Shown: positions 6,239 to 9,181 of the stretch, piece after piece
Position numbering within the stretch: position 1 is the stretch's first letter
How the letters are laid out: each line of letters begins with the position of its first letter
Assembly (NCBI GenBank): GCA_023136145.1
Contig: JAGLRU010000445.1
Location: forward strand, 1-9,181
DNA: 9,181 nt
Direction: 5' to 3'
DNA from: Alphaproteobacteria bacterium
Lineage (GTDB): Bacteria; Pseudomonadota; Alphaproteobacteria; Micavibrionales; UBA2020
Program-made: the position numbers and the translations under genes
The notes under the pieces: generated by a model
Databases searched by the model: none
What the model was told of the DNA's origin: nothing
What the model saw: only the letters and a program-made list of their open reading frames with translations

Positions 6239-6305
6239 GTCATACCTTTGGTGCGCCAGAAGCTTTTCTATGCTCCAGCGAGATACTGGCTTTCGCCAGT
6301 ATGAC
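6239..6305. repeat. 67-base palindromic repeat of the GTCATxC...GxATGAC type
   Basis: The element is bounded by GTCATAC and GTATGAC, a perfect 7-base inverted end. One end carries an 8-base-pair hairpin, ATACTGGC-TTTC-GCCAGTAT (6283-6302). The reverse complement begins GTCATACTGGCGAAAGCCAG, the wording of the common GTCATTCC-GCGAAAGC-GGAAT repeat class found between genes in many proteobacteria. It shares end architecture, but not the interior, with the elements at 220-322 and 2126-2237. It lies downstream of the Bax-inhibitor gene; without a T-run it is not a classic terminator. Confidence 0.65.
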
Positions 6306-6379
6306 GTTTCAAGGAAAAACATGCAGTTAATTGTTCAATTGACTATAAGAACTAAGAACGGAAATATACAAGAACCTGA

Positions 6380-7099
6380 CTACTTGCGATCTCCCATTAA
6401 CATGAGCATAAATTGGAACAGGTTGATAAAGTTGAGGTATAGACCCAAGGCTCCCATAACCGCCATTTTGGCGTTAGCTTCAGTTGCGCCGGTGGAGTAA
6501 ATGTCCCTTAGACGCTGGGTTTCCCAAGCGGTCAGGCCGGTAAAGATCACCACGCCTAGTACCGATACCATGAACTGCATCATTGCAGATTGCAGAAAAA
6601 TGTTCACAACCATAGCAATGATAATCCCAAACAGTCCCATGACCATAAAGGAACCCATGCCCGTCAAATCACGTTTGGTGGTGTAACCATATAGGCTGGT
6701 GGCGGCGAAAGTTGCAGAAGTAATGAAAAACACCCGTGCAATACTAGCACCCGTATAGATAGCAAAAAGCATTGCCATGGACAGACCCATAACCGCCGAA
6801 AACAAGATAAACACGGAACGCAGCTTTTCAGAAGACATCCCTCTAATTTTTGCTGGCGAAAAACCGAACCAGATAAACCCAAGCGGAGCCAGTATGACTA
6901 CCCATGATAGTGGCGTACCGAATATCAGGTTGAATAGTGCTGGAATGCTAAAGACACCATAAGCTGTCAGTCCAGTTACGGCGAGACCCCATGTCATTGT
7001 GCGATATACGCTCTGCATATATGCCTGCAACCCTGCATCGACAACGCGGTCTTTGGAAGAAACGGTTTGAGTGGAAGATCGGTAAGGATCGTAAGACAT
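6380..7099 (-). CDS. Bax inhibitor-1 (YccA/YbhL, TMBIM) family inner-membrane protein
   Basis: A 239-residue polytopic membrane protein of the bacterial BI-1 family, whose studied members are cation (calcium) leak channels or modulators of membrane proteolysis. A cytoplasmic N-terminus (DPYRS...) leads to about seven membrane segments: roughly 34-56, 65-84, 97-116, 121-138, 149-170, 174-192 and 213-235. The C-terminal signature is LYLNFINLFQFMLMLMG. The ATG at 7099 is chosen because AAAGGTGA lies eight bases upstream; a GTG at 7108 overlaps that ribosome site and is unlikely. Positions that are often aspartates in BI-1 proteins, one after TM6 (TAW-E193-TQ) and one in the last helix (LYL-N223-F), are Glu and Asn here. 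Length and topology are otherwise normal. It is a single-gene unit with its own -10 element. Confidence 0.93.
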   Translation of the reverse strand: MSYDPYRSSTQTVSSKDRVVDAGLQAYMQSVYRTMTWGLAVTGLTAYGVFSIPALFNLIFGTPLSWVVILAPLGFIWFGFSPAKIRGMSSEKLRSVFILFSAVMGLSMAMLFAIYTGASIARVFFITSATFAATSLYGYTTKRDLTGMGSFMVMGLFGIIIAMVVNIFLQSAMMQFMVSVLGVVIFTGLTAWETQRLRDIYSTGATEANAKMAVMGALGLYLNFINLFQFMLMLMGDRK

Positions 7100-7137
7100 G
7101 AAGTTCACCTTTTGTTGCTTAAGAGAATACGACCGCC

Positions 7138-7143
7138 ATTATA
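7138..7143 (-). promoter_or_regulatory. -10 element of the Bax-inhibitor-family gene
   Basis: A perfect TATAAT on the minus strand lies 38 bases before the ATG at 7099. The region where a -35 should be is only T-rich (no TTGACA), so the promoter is a partial match. Confidence 0.5.
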
Positions 7144-7209
7144 TACCATTAATTTAGAAAAAAAGAAAAATCTCTTTTGTTATAACCATAATAACGGGTC
7201 TTAATGATC

Positions 7210-7238
7210 TTGACAGAACATATCAAAAAAGGCATAAA
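7210..7238 (+). promoter_or_regulatory. Promoter of tRNA-Met
   Basis: TTGACA (7210-7215) and CATAAA (7233-7238) are separated by 17 bases. The expected start, near 7245, is about 13 bases before the tRNA 5' end. The perfect -35, ideal spacing and short leader make this a convincing housekeeping promoter. Confidence 0.65.
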
Positions 7239-7257
7239 TTTCGGACGAAATCGTCAT

Positions 7258-7332
7258 GGCGGGGTAGCTCAGAGGTAGAGCAGAGGAATCATAATCCTTT
7301 TGTCGGCGGTTCAAGTCCGCCCCTCGCTACCA
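7258..7332 (+). tRNA. tRNA-Met (anticodon CAT, elongator type)
   Basis: A 75-base tRNA with encoded CCA. The acceptor GGCGGGG pairs with CCTCGCT using two G-T wobbles. The D arm is GCTC-AGAGGTA-GAGC, the anticodon stem GAGGA/TCCTT encloses loop ATCATAA (CAT at 7290-7292), and the T arm is GGCGG-TTCAAGT-CCGCC. The GGCGGGGTAGCTCAG start and GCTACCA end resemble alphaproteobacterial elongator tRNA-Met. An initiator tRNA (with GGG/CCC anticodon-stem pairs) and tRNA-Ile2 (lysidine) are less likely. Confidence 0.93.
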
Positions 7333-7398
7333 TCGAACCCACTAGTTTGTCTATCCATAAAAAAGGCTTATAGGTTATTTTTAAAAATCTTCTTTTAC

Positions 7399-7424
7399 GT
7401 CATTTCGGTGAAAGCAAGAATGAT
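7399..7424. repeat. Degenerate remnant of the GTCATTCCGGCGAAAGCCGGAATGAC-type repeat end
   Basis: GTCATTTCGGTGAAAGCAAGAATGAT has the inverted GTCATT/AATGAT ends and central GAAAGC of the common palindromic repeat class also represented at 6239-6305. Several arm bases have diverged, so it may be an old copy of one repeat end. It sits in the AT-rich, gene-free stretch between tRNA-Met and rpe (7333-7572), in which I see nothing else convincing. Confidence 0.35.
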
Positions 7425-7572
7425 GATGTTAGGAAATTTTGAGGTTTTTAGAGGTGGATATATAGCTGTTTTATGCAAGATTATAGTCAATGAATTTACG
7501 CCGAAAAAATATTTTAACGGAATCTGATGTTTCTTTGTTGCCCGATTCGCGAGAATTTGATACAAAAGACTT

Positions 7573-8223
7573 ATGAGTCAAGGGGTTCGCATAGCACCAT
7601 CTATATTATCCGCAGATTTTTCGAAGCTTGGTGAAGAAATCAAAGCCGTCGAAGCGGCAGGTGCTGATTATATCCATTTGGATGTCATGGACGGGCATTT
7701 TGTTCCCAACCTGACGTTTGGCTCAATCGTTGTTGAATCCTTGCGCAAAATTTCACCCAAAACATTTGATGTGCATCTGATGATTTCGCCCGTCGATTCC
7801 TTTATTGAGGGGTTCGCGCTTGCGGGTGCGGATATAATCAGCTTTCATCCAGAGGCGGGAGCGCATCCGCACCGCACCGTGCAGCTTATCAAATCTTTTG
7901 GCAAAAAAGTCGGAATTTCTCTCAATCCCGCAACGCCCGTCGATGTTTTGGATCATCTCCTTGAGGAGATTGATCTGGTTCTCGTGATGACGGTCAATCC
8001 GGGGTTTGGGGGGCAAAAGTTTATTCCACTGCTCGACAAGATCAAAACCATACGCGAACGTATAGGCAATTGCGGTCGTGATATTGATCTGGAAGTTGAT
8101 GGCGGGATAAACGCTGAGACTGCACCACAGGTTATTCAGGCAGGGGCTGATGTACTTGTGGCTGGCACGGCGATCTTTAAAGAAAAAGACTACAGAGAGG
8201 CGATACAACGCCTCCGGGGATGA
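7573..8223 (+). CDS. rpe: Ribulose-phosphate 3-epimerase
   Basis: A 216-residue TIM-barrel enzyme that interconverts ribulose 5-phosphate and xylulose 5-phosphate in the pentose phosphate pathway. The family motifs are all present: APSILSADFSKLG (S10), HLDVMDGHFVPNLTFG with metal or catalytic residues H35, D37 and M39, DVHLM (H68), VMTVNPGFGGQKF with the phosphate-binding GFGGQ, EVDGGIN (D176) and AGTAIF. Length and ends are normal. The start at 7573 gives a standard N-terminus; the upstream AAAAGACTT is only a weak ribosome binding site. Its product family overlaps metabolically with KdsD, since both act on ribulose 5-phosphate, but the genes are far apart. The heparinase-like gene begins 62 bases downstream and is likely co-transcribed. 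Confidence 0.97.
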   Translation: MSQGVRIAPSILSADFSKLGEEIKAVEAAGADYIHLDVMDGHFVPNLTFGSIVVESLRKISPKTFDVHLMISPVDSFIEGFALAGADIISFHPEAGAHPHRTVQLIKSFGKKVGISLNPATPVDVLDHLLEEIDLVLVMTVNPGFGGQKFIPLLDKIKTIRERIGNCGRDIDLEVDGGINAETAPQVIQAGADVLVAGTAIFKEKDYREAIQRLRG

Positions 8224-8252
8224 TGGCTTTGCTACTATGAAAGGGGAGTGTC

Positions 8253-8271
8253 CTCCAACTTGGGGTTGGAG
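8253..8271 (+). other. Small hairpin between rpe and the heparinase-like gene
   Basis: CTCCAAC-TTGGG-GTTGGAG forms a 7-base-pair stem with a 5-base loop, ending 4 bases before the AAAGG ribosome site of the next gene. No T-run follows, so it is not a typical terminator; it might tune translation of the downstream gene or mark an RNA processing site. Confidence 0.3.
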
Positions 8272-8285
8272 AGCAAAAGGAAAAT

Positions 8286-9181
8286 ATGCTTCTGACTGAA
8301 ACAGGCCTGATTTTTCGGGGCGTGAGACCATTGTGCCGATTGGGTGAAACCGCAAGGCATTTAGCATTTAGCAATCCGCTAGCTGGAATGGTGAGTGTGC
8401 CGTTCCGGCTGCGGGTTATCCCGCCTGATCCGTGGCCGGGAGATGCGCAGCGCGGACGGGATATGGTGGCAGGTATTTTTCGTTTTGCAGGTCAGACTGT
8501 CGAAAAAGAGCATTTGTCGTGGAAGCCTGAGAGGGCGCATCCAGAGTGGATAGCCGAACTGCACGGGTTTGAGTGGCTACGGGATCTCCGATCTGTTAGC
8601 GGGGAAAAGGCGCGACGTATGGCGCGGGAAATGGTTTCTTTATGGCTGGCTAGGTATCCGAAATTTGATGAAACAACATGGCGTGCGGACATTGCGGGGG
8701 CGCGACTGACATCATGGATTTCGTTTCATGATTTTTTCTGTGCGAGCGCAGACGACGACTTCCGTAAAAATTATTTCTCCAGTCTGATAACTCAGGCACG
8801 GTATTTGTCCCGTGCTTTGCCGGGAAATTTGACGGGGCTTCCTTTGATGCGTGCTCTGCGTGGGCTTGCATATACTGGTTTGGCTCTAGAGGGTGGAGAG
8901 GCTCGTTTGGAGCGGGCTTTTAAGATTATTCTACAGCAGATTGGTGAGCAGATATTACCGGATGGTGCGCATATTTCCCGTAGTCCACAGGCGACATTTG
9001 AATTTCTGCAATGTCTTGTGGATTTGCGTGCGGCACTAATTTTCGCGAAGGAGGAAATTCCGGAGGAGCTGCAACACGCTATTGATCGCATGACTCCGGC
9101 TGTCAAGTTTTTCCGGCATGGGGACGGCGGACTGGCGCAGTTTAACGGCGGACAAGAGGGCAACGCGCATTTGTGCGAAAC
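8286..9181 (+). CDS. Heparinase II/III-like family protein (partial, 3' end outside window)
   Basis: The first 298 residues of a protein of the heparinase II/III-like family that is widespread in alphaproteobacteria and often encoded between rpe and purH. The ATG at 8286 follows AAAGG by five bases. Visible family features are the early RGRDMVAGIFRFAGQ (57-70), LHGFEWLRDLR (92-102), an alpha-helical toroid-like region with W-R-DI-GARL-SW (132-144), DGAHISRSPQATFEFL (226-241) and FFRHGDGGLAQFNGGQEG (275-292). The beta-sandwich lyase half lies beyond the window, so catalytic residues cannot be judged. The substrate is unknown: the name comes from the fold, and a role on a cell-envelope or exopolysaccharide uronic acid is an inference. 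No signal peptide is obvious at the N-terminus. Confidence 0.9.
   Translation, partial: MLLTETGLIFRGVRPLCRLGETARHLAFSNPLAGMVSVPFRLRVIPPDPWPGDAQRGRDMVAGIFRFAGQTVEKEHLSWKPERAHPEWIAELHGFEWLRDLRSVSGEKARRMAREMVSLWLARYPKFDETTWRADIAGARLTSWISFHDFFCASADDDFRKNYFSSLITQARYLSRALPGNLTGLPLMRALRGLAYTGLALEGGEARLERAFKIILQQIGEQILPDGAHISRSPQATFEFLQCLVDLRAALIFAKEEIPEELQHAIDRMTPAVKFFRHGDGGLAQFNGGQEGNAHLCE

Noticed and set aside
7420..7527. Possible 35-codon frame (start MMMLGNFEVF) between tRNA-Met and rpe
   Set aside because: The upstream AAAGCAAG is part of the degenerate palindromic repeat, composition is that of AT-rich spacer, and no family is recognised; coding is not supported.

Overview
The window looks like the chromosome of an alphaproteobacterium with moderate GC (mid-40s % by eye). 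This rests on three points. The minus-strand block rnd - kdsD - lptC - lptA is the order usually followed by lptB and rpoN in alphaproteobacteria. rpe is followed by a heparinase II/III-like protein, another arrangement common in that class. Two tRNA genes with encoded CCA ends also have alphaproteobacterial-looking sequences. The genus cannot be named from this window.

Layout, left to right. Positions 1-3213 are read leftwards: tRNA-Leu(CAG), rnd (DEDDy 3'-5' exonuclease), a 482-base gap holding two different dispersed repeats, then kdsD, lptC and the 5' end of lptA. The last three overlap (ATGA and TGATG junctions) and form one lipopolysaccharide unit: KdsD makes the Kdo precursor, and LptC and LptA belong to the transenvelope LPS export bridge. 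Positions 3352-5573 are read rightwards: a receiver protein with a degenerate GGDEF-like domain, then pmbA (tldE), 20 bases apart. Positions 5600-7099 are read leftwards: an unrecognised 159-residue protein and a Bax-inhibitor-1 family membrane protein, separated by a small palindromic repeat. Positions 7258-9181 are read rightwards: tRNA-Met(CAT) with a good sigma-70-type promoter, rpe, and the first 298 residues of a heparinase II/III-like protein cut by the window end.

Most of the region is ordinary housekeeping sequence. The notable signal is a family of short dispersed palindromic repeats that begin and end GTCA...TGAC. One ~103-base copy lies inside the 5' coding region of lptA. It is read through in frame from a start codon that overlaps the lptC stop, and it adds about 35 residues ahead of the LptA signal-peptide core. 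A second, 112-base copy between rnd and kdsD keeps the same reading frame open in the same orientation, and the two differ in length by 9 bases. This resembles in principle the Rickettsia palindromic elements that insert into protein-coding genes, although the sequence family appears to be different. No CRISPR array, transposase, phage structural gene or defence system is visible.
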